DNA from: Cochliopodium minus
Taxonomy: Eukaryota; Discosea; Himatismenida; Cochliopodiidae
Direction of reading: 5' to 3'
NCBI GenBank assembly: GCA_024220525.1
Contig: JAMYWO010000172.1
Span: forward strand, 1 to 64,000
Length of the DNA stretch: 64,000 nucleotides
Numbering within the stretch: position 1 is the stretch's first letter; every line of letters begins with the position of its first letter. A model generated the notes under the pieces. The model did not search any database. It was given only the letters and a program-made list of their open reading frames with translations, and was not told where the DNA came from. The position numbers and the translations under genes were made by a program. Positions 23,268 to 35,391 of the stretch are shown here, piece by piece.

Positions 23268-26200
23268 TTAAAAATTGAAAGCTTTTTCGATGATGTTGAG
23301 ATTCTCTTTAGCGTGAAGATCACTACGACCAGTTGCAGGAGAAGCAGCAGAAGGTCTTCCGACATAGGAAACTCTCTTGTTAGCACTGATGTACTCCAAG
23401 CAGCTGTTCAAGTGGGGAGCGATGAAAGACCTTTTAAAAAAAAATAAAAAAAAATAATGAAAAACAAAATTAAATAATTTAATAAAAAATATTAAATAAA
23501 ATTCAAAATAATAAAAAATAAATTAATTAAATAAAAAATATAATTAAATAAAATAAATTTTACCAAGCACCCATGTTCTTTGGTTCTTCTTGTGCCCATA
23601 CGACTTGAGCATTTGGATATTTTTTGAATTGGGCAATGACCAAGTGATGTGGGAAAGGAGCAAGTTGTTCAACACGGACGAGGGCAACGTTCTTGATGTT
23701 TTGATTTTGCCTTGCGGAAAGGAGAGCGTAGTAGACTTGTCCTGAGCAGAAGATGACACGTTGGATATTTTCTGGTGCGTGGATTTTTTCTGGTTCGGTT
23801 TCTGGGATGACGTGTTGGAATCTAGTGTGGTCACTTTTTTTAAAAAGGAATAAAATTAAAAAGAGAAATTTTGAAAAATAAAATGGAAATAAGAAAGAAA
23901 AAATATTAAACTTTTTAAAAAAAATAAAAAATAAAATTTAAAAAAAAAATTAAATAATAAAAAAAAATTAATCTAAACTGAAATAAAAAATTAAAAATTA
24001 ATTTAATAAAAAATACCCGGTGTCATCAAAATCTTCAATTGGGGAAACAGCTTGAGGCAATCTCAAAAGTTGTTTAGGAGTCATGACAATCAAAGGTTTT
24101 CTGAACTCTCTGTGAACTTGTCTTCTCAAAAGATGGAAATAGTTGGCAGGGGTGGTACAGTTGACGATTTGGATGTTGGTGTTTTGCATTTGCATGCTGA
24201 GAGGGAGGATAGGGTCTGGAATGATTTCTGGATCACTGTCGCTTTGTTGGAGGAAACGTTCGAGACGAGCACTGGAGTGTTCTGGTCCCATACCATCATA
24301 TCCGTGAGGAAGCAAGAGGGTGATGCCTGATTGTCTCAACCATTTTTGTTCCCCTTTTTTTGAAGAAAATGATTATCAATTATAAAAAAAATGATTTTAA
24401 TGAATGAAAAATATTTACAAAAATAATTAAAGATAATTAAAAATAAAAAAATGAAAAAAATAAATAATATTTTTCTCAAGAATAATTATAAATATGAAAG
24501 AAATTAATAAAAAAAACTTACCAGAAGTGATAAATTGATCGATGATGATTTGAGCACCGTTAGCAAAGTCACCGAACTGAGCTTCCCAAAGAATGAGAGA
24601 GTTAGGATTCTCCAAAGAAAATCCGGTTTCAAAACCCAAAACAGCATACTCAGAAAGGTTACTGTTGTAGATCAAGAATTGCCCGTTGTTCTCGTCTTTT
24701 TCATTCAGTCTTCTCAATGGGATGTACTTGCTCCCATCCTTTTGATCAGTAACAACAGCATGTCTATGTGAGAAGGTCCTATTCATTTTCAAAAAAAAAA
24801 ATTTTATTTTTATTTTTATTTTTTATTTTATTTTTAATTTTGAATTTTTATTTCATTTTAAATTTAAATTTAAATTTGGTTTTTTTTACCCTCTTTCAAC
24901 ATCTTGACCTGTCAATCTAACGGTGTTACCTTCGAGCAAAAGGGAACCATATGCAAGGAGTTCTCCAGTAGCCCAATCGACGTTAGTTTTTGGGGTCATG
25001 TTTTGGAAGAGATTAGCTCTGGTGTCGAACAACTTGCGGAGATTTTTGTGTAAGTTAAATTCAGCAGGTACAGTACTGATACCCAATCCAACCTAAATTT
25101 GTTAAAAAAAAATTAATAAAAAATTTAAAATAAAAAAACTTTTGTGTTTGTAATGGAAATGTTTTTTTTTAAAAAAACGTTTACTTTCTTAAGGATATCG
25201 ACAGAAACACCAGTATTTTTGATTCTGGCAAGTTGACCAGGGCTCTTAAAACCTTTCCAGTTGGAAGACAACCAATCGCTGCTCTTGAAGATGTAACCTT
25301 CGGATGATTTGTAAGCTTGCTCCATCACTTCCAAAATCTTGTTTCTCATCTCTTCTAAACCTTCTTGAGTAACGACACCTTCATTGAGAAGTTGTCTAGA
25401 GTAAAGAGTGAGAGAGGATTCTTGTTTGCTGATTGCATCGTACATGATGGGTTGAGTGAAATTTGGATTATCTGCTTCGTTGTGACCGTGTTTTCTGTAA
25501 CCAATGAGATCAATAACTACATCTCTTCCAGTGTGTTGTCTCCACATGACTGCTATTCTAGATGCTCTGATAACTGCTTCAGGATCATCAGCATTAACAT
25601 GAAGAATAGGTGCTCCTAAAAAGAAAAAAAAAGAAGAAAGTTGAAAAAAAAAAGAAAAGAAAGAAAGTTTTTAAAAAAAAGGAAATTGATTCACTTTAAC
25701 AAAGTTAAAACAGTTTTTTTTTTACCAACAGTCTTTGCAACTGCAGTACAGTATTCGGATGATCTTGCATCTTTAGGATCAGTTGTGAAACCGATTTGAT
25801 TGTTTACAACCAAGTGAATGGTACCTCCAGTGGTGAATCCTCTCAATTCGCTGTAATCAAAGCACTCATAGATGACACCTTGACCTGCAAAAGCAGCATC
25901 ACCGTGCAAGAGCAATCCCAAAACTTTTTTTCTTTCAGTGTCTCCCTTGTAGTGTTGGCGAGCTCTTACTTTTCCCAAAACAAGAGGATTGACTGCTTCA
26001 AGATGGGAAGGGTTGGACAAAAGGGATAAGTAGATGTTTTTGCCTGATCTGGTGGTTCTGGAGTGAGATGTACCCAAGTGATATTTTACATCACCTGATC
26101 CCAAGATTTGATCCTTGATTCCTCCTTTGAATTCTCCAAAGATGGATTCCATTGGCTTTCTAAACACTGTGGATAATACATTCAATCTTCCTCTGTGAGG

Positions 26201-27491
26201 CATTCCCATGATTATATCTTCCACACCCAATTCTGAACTCATATCGATGATCTCCTTCATACATGGAATCATACTTTCTTCTCCTTCCAATCCGAATCTC
26301 TTGGTTTGTTTATACTAATAAATAAAGGTGGCAAATTTAGATAATACAAATATATTATTTAAACTGAGAATATATCCTTTTCATCCAAATTTATTCTCGG
26401 ATTTTTCCGTGATTATATTGATGAAAATCAAAGATTATTTGATTAATTTGCAAAAAAAATTTTTTACTTTTGTTTCAAGGAATTTTTCAAACATTTCTGC
26501 CCACATCAATCTATCCAAAAGTTGGGTCTTTTCTTCCTTTGTAAATTGTTTTGTAGGAGATTCAATGAGATCACGAAGCCAATTGCATTCATCCCTTGAT
26601 GGAATATGCATATATTCAAAAGCCAAAGTCCCACAATAGGTATTTTTTAATAAATCGAGTATTTCTCTCAAAGTGACTTTTCTAAAAATAAAATAATTAT
26701 TAAATTTTGTTTTTTTTACTGAATTTTAGAATCACATTCATATAAGTGATAAAATTTTAAAATATTAAATATAAATATCCACAAAATAAAAAGAATATAT
26801 ATTTCTTAATTTGAGATGAAAAGAAGAGTTTTTAGATATATTCTTTTGAATAGATTGTTATTATGATATATTTTTAAATATTTCCTTTTATAAAACAATT
26901 TTACGTCTTATTTGCCAATAATAAAGTAGAAAGATTCTTTTCGATATTTTCAAGATTAAATACTTTATCTAAGTCCTTTTCACTCCATCCATAAGTCTCT
27001 AGTTTTAATTCAGTTGGGACAGCATGCTTTGTTAATTTCAAAGGATCCAAATCAGCCAACAAATGTCCACGAACTTGATAAGCTCTAATAAGCAAATGTA
27101 ATTTCAAAATATCAGATACTTCAGAAGGATTAGAAGATGAATAAGATCTTGGTTGATCTCCCACATGATGAGATCCAGTAGAACCAATAGAAGGAGGTAA
27201 TGTTATAGCTTCACCTGGTTGTACACCTTGATCTACATTTGTGAAATATACATCCCATGCTTTGTGAACACTAGATTTATCATTCCTCCAGCTTCTATAC
27301 ATTTCTTCAACATAATCTGCATTTGTTCCACCAATGAAAGATTCTGATAATTTGCTCAATGGAACTGCTTTAGAGTAATGGCGTAATTTGAGGTTACCCC
27401 ATCCATTGGCTTTATATTTCAATCCATTTCCATTATTCAATATATTGACGAGATACTTGTTTTTGGAAAATAATTTTGATACTTTTTGCAT
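23268..27491 (-). CDS. OGDH: 2-oxoglutarate dehydrogenase E1 component, mitochondrial
   Basis: Nine exons (27491-26905, 26681-26468, 26314-25726, 25615-25185, 25092-24890, 24778-24522, 24353-24017, 23833-23564, 23430-23268) sum to 1016 residues, the usual length. It decarboxylates 2-oxoglutarate with thiamine diphosphate in the TCA cycle. The N-terminus is Arg/Lys/Ser-rich and lacks acidic residues, fitting a mitochondrial presequence. Hallmarks: [24 protein letters not shown]; the cofactor pocket [16 protein letters not shown] to [55 protein letters not shown]; and near the C-terminus [12 protein letters not shown] and [12 protein letters not shown]. All main catalytic motifs are present, so it should be active. 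This argues for an aerobic mitochondrion. Confidence 0.97.
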
Positions 27492-27688
27492 CTAAATATT
27501 CAAATCAAACAAAATCCTTTTTTTTATTTATTTTTTTTATTTATTTTCTTAATATTTTTATTCACAATTTCCTTTTTTTAAAATAAACAAGTATATCTAC
27601 ATAATTCCAACACAACAAGAATTTAAATGAATTCATATTCCTATTACTATCATCATAAATTATATTTGAATTCAAAAATAAATCCAAA

Positions 27689-27994
27689 TTATATATCTCC
27701 TTCTATCCATTCATTTTCGATATTATTATCCTCTTTGGAATGTTTTTTTCCGTTTTTTATTTTATCTCTGAAAAATTTGAATACGTAGGTATTATTTTTT
27801 AGTTTCACAAGTGGTGTTTGTCTGATTTTTTGATAGATCTCTTCTTTCTTCTTGTTCTTACTCGCACTTTTCTTTAAATCATCGTTTTTGGCAAATAAAA
27901 AAAGAGTAGAAAGCAAAAATGAAATAAGAAATATTATGTAGATGAATCTCCTTCTAGATGATAGATCTAAATCCAATAAATTTTCTCCAATCAT
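27689..27994 (-). CDS. small single-pass membrane protein, unknown function
   Basis: A single-exon ORF of 101 residues lies between OGDH and CHAF1B on the same strand. Residues about 16-36 (FIYIIFLISFLLSTLFLFA) form one hydrophobic helix flanked by an Arg triplet. The remaining 65 residues are Lys-rich with an acidic end. By the positive-inside rule the N-terminus would face the cytosol. No family was recognised. It is kept because the codon content is balanced compared with the A/T spacers; a spurious ORF remains possible. Confidence 0.45.
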   Translation of the reverse strand: MIGENLLDLDLSSRRRFIYIIFLISFLLSTLFLFAKNDDLKKSASKNKKKEEIYQKIRQTPLVKLKNNTYVFKFFRDKIKNGKKHSKEDNNIENEWIEGDI

Positions 27995-28286
27995 TTCTCC
28001 TTGAATGATAGATATATCTTCTTTTTTTTATTAAAAATAAAATTAATGGTTAAATATGTGAAAAAAAGTGAATCATTCTGGAATAAATTTATTATTTGAG
28101 ATGATTTGTCTCAAAAAAAAATTAAAAGGATTTTGGTTTTCTCCAATTCAATCTATTCATTGTTTGCTATATAATTGGTCTTTATAATTATTATAAATTT
28201 CAATTAATAAAAAAAATTTTAATAAAGGAAATTTCACTTTAAAATTAATTAAAGGAATTTTTTAATGAACCAGAGGTTACTTTGGA

Positions 28287-29927
28287 TCAGTTTTTGTTGC
28301 CAACATTCTTTTGATTTTCTTTATCTTCGAAGCAAAATCGATTCTTTTGGATGATTTCGTTCTGATCCAAAAGAGAGATGGGCTCCCCAAATGTCCTTTC
28401 AACATCAAAATCGATAAGAGAACAAAAACCATCATAAGAAGAAATAGATAAAGAAGATCCATTTTTGGACCAGCTTATATCTGTAATTGCAGCAAAATGT
28501 AATCCACTAATGACTGAGATAGGAACACTTTGTTCTGTATCGTAGATCATCACTGTATCTTTGGATGCAAGTGCGTATACCATTTTGTATGGAAGAGAAT
28601 AAACGTTTTTTTCATTTCTTAGTTTGTAAAGAACGGGATTAAATCTTGCTGCGATAGTGGGAGTTCTTTTAGAAAAAAATTTTGAAATGTTTTTAAAGTA
28701 TGTTTTAAAGTGAATTAAATTAAAATTTCAAAGTTTACTTTGATCCTGGTAAAATAGATACAGGCTCTCTTAAGTTGTTTCTGCTGAACAAACATGAAGC
28801 AAAACTTCCACTTTGTGATTTTGCACATGGTACCAATAACATTGTTCCTTCAACTGACCAACTCATTCTCTTTAAGACAAAAAAATTTAAAAAAAATTAA
28901 ATCTCCTCAAAAAAAAAAAGGCATTTCTTTACTCTGAAAAAGGTTTTCACTGTTTCGTTAAGAAAGTGTCCCCATATTTTGACTTCTTTTTTGTCATTTA
29001 CTTTTGAAGATTCTTTGACAGTGAAAAGTTTGCTGGCTTGTTTTTTTCTTTTCAGATTGTTTCCTACCATTGTGTATACTATCAACTTTTGATCAGATCC
29101 ATAAGTAACAAGATATTGATTCAAAGGATCCCACCTTGAAGAGATTAGGTTAAAAAAATCTTTTAAAATTTTTTTGTATTCTTTTTACGCGACTCCTTGT
29201 ACATAATTAGAGTGGTTTGAAAGTATTTGTTTTGGAAGTTTATCTCCTTTTTCCACATTAAATATTGTCGAAGAGTTATCAGTACTTCCTATCAAATGAA
29301 TATTTAATATTATATCTCAACAATCAAGTTAATTATGATCAATTTGAATGACCAAGAAGATTATTTCTTTTTTTTTTTTTACCACAAATAATCTCTGATG
29401 AATTTGGTGACCATGATAGATCGTATATATCGTTCATCACCTTGAATGTTTTTATCACATTCCAAAACTCCACATTGTATTTCACATCTTCGTTTTCTTC
29501 CTCAAGAAGGCTGTTGTTGTTATCTTTCTTTAATGGATCATGTTCCCAAATATAGAGATATCCATCATCACTTCCTAAGTATTCAATAATAATGAGATTA
29601 TGTAACATTGGAACAGTTTTATTTTCAATTATTGTTAAAAAATAACGATCAAATTTAAATAAAAATAAATAAATTCAATTTACCAGATGCTAAATACTTT
29701 CCACAAGGTGAAAATCTGATTGTATTCACAGTTTTGTTATGTCTGACCAAACATGATAAAAATTTAATTTCATTTTTCTCATAATTCCAAATCTTGATGG
29801 TATAATCTTCTCCTGATGTTGCCATCTTGTTCAATGTGGGATGAAAATCTATAGAAAGTATAGGTTGTTTGTTATGCCATACTATCTCCCATATCTTAAC
29901 ATTAATAGGGTTTTTTATTTTCTCCAT
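28287..29927 (-). CDS. CHAF1B: chromatin assembly factor 1 subunit B (CAF-1 p60 / Cac2)
   Basis: Six exons (29927-29684, 29574-29383, 29288-29189, 29134-28933, 28869-28739, 28665-28287) join in frame to 415 residues, one WD40 propeller. Matches to the p60 family run end to end: IWEIVWHNKQPILSIDFHP; RHNKTVNTIRFSPCGKYLAS; NHSNYVQGVAWDPLNQYLVT; FLNETVKTFFRRMSW; SLPYKMVYALASKDTVMIYD; ISWSKNGSSLSISSYDGFCS. CAF-1 deposits H3-H4 on newly made DNA at PCNA-loaded forks. The long C-terminal extension of vertebrate p60 is absent; the chain stops soon after the last blade. An E2F-like site lies about 50 bp upstream of the ATG, fitting S-phase expression. Confidence 0.95.
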
Positions 29928-29976
29928 TAAATTTTATTTGTTTCAAATTTTTTTTTTTTTGAAATAATTAATCTGA

Positions 29977-29990
29977 TTTTTGGCGCAAAA
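29977..29990. promoter_or_regulatory. E2F-like site upstream of CHAF1B
   Basis: TTTTTGGCGCAAAA contains the E2F/DP consensus TTTGGCGC. It lies about 50 bp upstream of the CHAF1B start codon, in the 100-bp gap to the MMAB stop. Binding is inferred from the motif and from the S-phase role of the gene. Confidence 0.55.
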
Positions 29991-30027
29991 TATTTGAAAA
30001 AAAAAAAGAAATCATTTCAATTGAAGA

Positions 30028-30996
30028 TTAATTTATTTTTTTAGCAGGTTTCTCTTTTTTGTGGATTCTTTCTTCTTTTCCTTGTTGTTGAGCAGCAAAT
30101 CCTTTTGTAGGATAAATTTAAGAGATTTAAAATTGAATTTTTTTTTTAAAAAGAAAAGATGTTACTTGCAGCTGCAAAGAAGAAATCAGATAATCTATTC
30201 ACAAAGATGTATGGTTGATCTCTCAATGATCCTTCTTCTAACATTGGAATGAGTGATCTTTCAAGTCTTCTACAAACAGATCTCGCAACATGTAAGCTAT
30301 TGTGAAGAAAAATAAGATATAACTTTTTTGTAATATATTGAAAGAATGCTTAGTTGTAATGAAGATATATCATCTATAAATACTTATATTAACTTTTTTG
30401 TTAATTTCGTTAGTTATTCGAATTATTTTTTTAATTTATTACTGTGAACTTGCTAATCCACCTGATGGCAAGATAAAATTTCTGAGAGGGGGAAGTTTTT
30501 CTTCAACTTGATCTATCCATTTCTCAATGGTATCAATATGACCTTCTTCAAATTGGGTTCTTTCTATTTGCTTTTCATTGGAAGTGGTGAGAGGAGTAGC
30601 GATACAAGAACCCAAATCAATTAGAATGTTTTGTATGGATATCAATTTTTCACTTAATATTTTTTCTCCTAATCCATTTTCCTTTTCTTTTTCTTCTTCT
30701 ATTTTTATACAATGTTCTAATGCAACTCCTATTTGTGCATTTAATTCATCTGTATTTCCCAATGCATCGAAATATATCGAATTTTTAGATAATCTCTCTC
30801 CATTGAATAGCATTGATGTTCCTATTATTTTTATTTTGTTGGAATGAGAAGAATGGATTACATTGAGTTTTCTATATGAAGAATATTGGGTATTACCTTT
30901 ATCTCCTGTTTTTGTATACAACTTTATTTTTGTTGGTTGATTGGTTGAACTAAGATTCATTTTTATAATCTTTCCAAATATCAATTTTTTTTTCAT
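30028..30996 (-). CDS. MMAB: cob(I)alamin adenosyltransferase, PduO/MMAB type
   Basis: Three exons (30996-30443, 30296-30166, 30101-30028) join in frame to 252 residues. It transfers adenosyl from ATP to cobalamin, making the cofactor of methylmalonyl-CoA mutase in mitochondria. Motifs: IKLYTKTGDKGNT (ATP loop) near residue 25; FDALGNTDELNAQIGVALEH; LPPLRNFILPSGGLASSHLH completed across intron 1; VARSVCRRLERSL with the conserved arginines; and a C-terminal VNRLSDFFFAAARFAAQQQG formed by splicing exon 3. The N-terminus (MKKKLIFGKIIKMN) could be a short targeting peptide. An insertion of about 20 residues after the TGDKGNT loop is unusual. Its presence implies B12 use. Confidence 0.93.
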
Positions 30997-31036
30997 TTTT
31001 TTTTTTTTTTTTATTTTTTAATCATTTTATTTTTGT

Positions 31037-33362
31037 TCACAAAAAATTCAGATTAGAAAACAAATTCTCAAGTTTGTATTCTTCAAATTCATAAATATTT
31101 GCATAAATTTGGAGAACTTTTGTGAAGATTTTGACTTTTGATTGAAGGCAGATGTGAGAAAGGTAATAAATGTTCCCTTCTTTCAAGGAATGAGCCCCAT
31201 TATGAAAAATAATTTGGATGTTATCTTCTAATTTTGATTTTTCTTTCAATTGAGTTATAGTTTCATTAATCATTGTTTGTTGGTTTTCGTTTAAAGTAGT
31301 TTTGTTTTCTTCTTTTTTTGCATCATTCAGAATTTCTTGGTGAACTGTTTCAACCGATTTAAATCTATTTGAAGAGAAAACGGTATGCCAAATATGAGAA
31401 ATCATATATTTGAAAGGATAAACTTCAGGAGGTAAATGATTTTTCTTCAAAAAGTTTTTGACGTGAAGTTGATCATAAATGGGGTAAAATCCTTCATTTC
31501 CTGGTAGTTTTTGCCAATATCTGTAAAGTATTTCCCTCACTCTCATTGGTGCCCATTGGTGAACCTAAAGTAGTTTATTAGTTAACTCATTGAAATTAAA
31601 ATTTGAAACAAAAGTTTTACATAGTGTGCTTCTTGACAGTTTGAAGTTGACATTAGATCAAAGAGAGTTTTTAAAACATTTTTATCTTGTTCTTTGATGA
31701 GGTCAAATTCTTCATTTGTTTCCATTTGGTAAATTATATTAATGTATCCATATGATGTAATCTACAGTTTTATTTAAAAAATAAAGTTTTTCATTAACAA
31801 AATAAAATGTATAAAGGAAAAGATAATTAAGTACCATGTTTCTTTCATTTGTATCTTTGACACTGTTTCTATCTCTATCAATCCCAATTTGATCACATTC
31901 AATACCATAAACAATTTTAGAAGCTCCTTCATACTCTGTAATGAAAATTCCTTTGTAAAAAAGTTTGCTTTTCAAACAAGGAGAAGTGAAAACAGTGCAT
32001 CCATATTTTTGTTGATCAACATTCACTTTAACTCTATGACAATTTACAAAATCCTCATTTATAATAATTGTTTTTCTACAAGTTTTGTCTTCATCACTCA
32101 AATCCAAGAATCTTCTTGTGTAAACTTCATTCCATTCTTTAATATCAATCCCTGTCAACTTTGTAATGACCACATCTTCTCTCACATTTTCTTTTATTTC
32201 ACTCACATTGAAAAAAAGACAGTTGTAATCTCCTTCTTCGAATCTTTCATCTTTTTTGAGAGAGAATGAAAAATTATTTTTTCCACTTTCAAGGGTGATG
32301 TCCATGCCATATCTTTTTGCGACAAGAACTGCCAATTTCAATCCTTCTCCGAATCTTCCTGCAATATCTTTTAGTGCATTTTTGTTACTCTTAACTGTTC
32401 CCCCGAGAAGTAAGTTGTATTTAAATAGTTTTCCTAATTTTGAAATTTTGAAATATAAAAAAATTGTAAAGGAAAAAGACTTTTTAAATAAATTTGAATT
32501 TTTTTTTTTACCAGGATTTTCCATGATGAGAACATTGTTTTCATCAAAATAGATTCTTCCAATCAGTTTCTCATCAAAATAATAATCAAACTCTTTTGCA
32601 CCATTTCTTTCGTTTATTTTGGAAACTAATTTGAGATTGCTTTTTGACAAAGACTTTGTCACAAGTCCATCGATCCAATTTTGAATCAATTCTCTCATCA
32701 TCTCCCACTTTTCCCAAAATTCAGTGTAATGATTTGTCACCATTGAATTACCATGAGGATATTCTTTTTCAATTTTGTATTCATTTTCAATCTTCTCAAG
32801 TTTTTCTTTGTGTTGTTTGAGAGAATGGTTTTCTATTTTTATTTTTTCGATATCGATCTTCAAATACTCTTTGCAATCCTTTTGATGAAGCTCCATCAAG
32901 AATCTTTTTTCTCTCACATTACATCCCTTCACACAATCTATCCAGGTTTCACTGCATTCATCATTTAAATGTATTTCCCTTTGGGATCTTAGGATCTTTA
33001 ATCTGCATTGAGGACAATCTATTTTGCATTGAGGTTTATGTTCATCCAATTTGCAGAAAAGGAGCATTTCAATACAATGATTACATTGAACATATTCATT
33101 TTTAAGAATATCAAGGTTTTTAATTTTCAGATCTTTATTTTCACAACAAACATTTTCCGAACATTTTGAGCACATTCTTGTTCCTATTTATTATTATAAA
33201 AATGAAAAATAATTATTAAAACAATTCGAAATTGTTTTTTGTTTTACCACATTCTCTGCAAAATTTAATATTTAAATCAATTTCAGAACATGTTTCGCAT
33301 TCAATTATAGGTATTTTTTTAGTAAATCTGAAATCAAGCATAATTACTTTGGATTCTTGCAT
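31037..33362 (-). CDS. TRAF-type zinc-finger protein fused to a GHKL (Hsp90/histidine-kinase-like) ATPase domain
   Basis: Five exons (33362-33248, 33183-32512, 32433-31835, 31761-31621, 31564-31037) join in frame to 684 residues. Residues 15-150 hold repeated Cys/His pairs (CETC, CREC, CSKC, CNHC, then CPQCRLKILRSQREIHLNDE), as in RING/TRAF zinc fingers; a short coiled coil follows. About residues 175-460 look like a GHKL ATPase: N-box MMRELIQNWIDG, G1-like NVLIMENPG, G2-like AGRFGEGLKLAVLVAKRYGM, then LFYKGIFITEY and IGIDRDRNSV. The last 220 residues are helical and unrecognised (VHQWAPMRVREILYRYWQK). The usual G1 Asp appears as Glu, so hydrolysis is uncertain. The zinc finger suggests ubiquitin or receptor signalling and the ATPase an ATP-driven clamp; neither is proven. 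The MMAB ATG is only 40 bp beyond its stop. Confidence 0.72.
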
Positions 33363-33580
33363 TTTTTTTTTTGAATTTAAATTAATAAAATTTTTTTATT
33401 TTTGATTATTTTTTGGTTTCAGAGAAAAAAAAATTAAGAGAAATTAGGTTTGAAAAATAAATTGCTATAAAAAACATGACATTCTTTTTTGAAATAATAT
33501 CAATTATTTTAATTTGATGAATTCCTTTTTTCATTGTTTCATAAGATAACTTTGATTTATAATAAAAAATAAAATTAAAA

Positions 33581-35340
33581 TTAATTAATATGTTTCGTCA
33601 AAAAATCTTCGTTCTCCTTTCTCTTGTTAATTCTCTTTACACACAAGTAAGAAAGAACTCCAATAAAGAGAGAAAAAATAACAACTCCAAAGATAGAAGA
33701 CATAATGACAGTAATGATGAACTTGGAGCTGAAATATTGTCTCACTGAAAAATGATGAATTTCAGTGAAGATGTTTGTGTTGTTTATCAAAAAATAATCA
33801 GAATCAATTATTGTACATTTGGTATTTTCGCATTTTTTTAGAGCATTGGATAAATCAAAAATGGGAATTTCAATTTTAAAAAATATGGTTGGTAATTCAA
33901 AGCAATTCCAAGAGACGTTTACAAATTTTTTTTCAGTAAAAGTATGATTAATCTTTTTTTAAAAAAAAAAATTTGATAAATTCAAAAGAATTATTTCAAT
34001 ATTTTTTAAAAAAAAGAAAAAAAAAACAAAAAAAAATACATTGTCGAAATTAGAATGACTGTTATGTTCTATATCAAAAAAATTGTAATAATTTTGCATT
34101 TTGATTTGAACACAATTTTTGTTGTTGTTTATTATTTGGGAAGTAACAATGAGAGAAGTGTTGGGCACAACATATATAGGGTAGTAACCTTTGTGACTGT
34201 TATTTATTGTGAAGTTTATGGTTTGTTTTTGAGGAGTAATTTTTGGTTCTTCTTTAAATGTATAAATGCTCATTTTAGAATTTTTAAAATTAATAACATA
34301 ACCCTCAAAAATGAAACTCCTATCTAAAATAATAAATGAGAAAAAAATTAAAAATAAAAAAAATAAATAAAAAAAAAAATATCAAAAAAGTAAAAATATA
34401 AAAATGATAAAATGGTAATTACTAGAACTTTGTATTGCTTCTCCAAATCCCATTTCTCCTGGTACAGTGGAAAGCCCATTTACAAAATAAACAACAAAGG
34501 AGATTGAAAGAGTTAAAATAGTCAAGAGCACAATTATCACCAGAAATTTTTTGGCAATTTTTCCTGCGTTGAAATCAAAGTTTAACTCTGTTTTCACCAA
34601 GCTGGTTGTTTCTTCTAAATTATAACTTGATCTTGGTATAATTAACAAAGGATATTCTTTGAAGAATTTTCTCACCAAAAATAATCCTTTTTGAAAAATA
34701 TTTTTTTTTAAAAGTTTTTTTTGAAGAAAAGTTTTTTTTTTTACCAAATGCCAATAAAAAAAAGTTGTTCACAATTCCAAGAATGATAATTAATAATTGA
34801 ATCACTATATTATTGATTCCAAATGTTGGGAGTGAGAAATAGATGAAAATGGAGATTATTAAGAGTGAGATGATCATGTAGAGGACTGTATATACTTTGA
34901 AAAAGATTCTATATCCTTTTTTGTTGATGTTGGTGAAACCATGGACCATATAATTGAAAGAGCAAGAATATAATATTGTTATCAATACTAATAGAAGCAC
35001 TATAATTTGAATGGTAGATTCAATTCCAATTATTAGAAACTATTTTAAATTATAAAATTTAAAAGGAGATATCTTGAAGATACGATATCTTATTTGAAAT
35101 AAATTTCCTTACACAAAATAATAGCGAGAAATACACTACCATCTGATTTATCAACATCAAATAAAGATATAATCTGGATATCTTTTTCATTCTCGCCCAT
35201 CCTGTAGATTTATCATTAATTATGGATTTTTGTTTAGAATTCAGCATCAAAACAATAGAAAGGGATACATAAATTAGGATACCAAAAGCAAGAGGAATAA
35301 GATAGATTAAATCTGAAATTAAATTGGTGCTATCAACCAT
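33581..35340 (-). CDS. polytopic membrane protein, about seven transmembrane helices, unknown family
   Basis: Five exons (35340-35113, 35039-34745, 34686-34423, 34323-34040, 33952-33581) join in frame to 480 residues. Hydrophobic helices lie near residues 10-32, 55-76, 83-103, 118-140, 148-172 and 205-230. A polar, probably luminal or extracellular segment of about 190 residues follows, with several Cys and N-glycosylation sequons (NFTINNS, NHTFT). The seventh helix is near 435-460 (VIMSSIFGVVIFSLFIGVL), followed by a short basic tail (KRINKRKENED). The layout of six grouped helices, a big ectodomain and one last helix is not that of a standard GPCR. No family was recognised. The start lies only 51 bp from the stop of the next upstream gene. 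Confidence 0.6.
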
Positions 35341-35391
35341 TTTTTTATTTTTTAATTTTTTAAAAATTAAAATAATTGAAAAGATCCTTTC

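Noticed and set aside
31037-31725. Separate small gene starting METNEEFDLI
   Set aside because: An upstream exon piece (31761-31726) continues the frame and joins exactly to the TRAF-GHKL exon ending at 31835, so it is the C-terminus of that gene.
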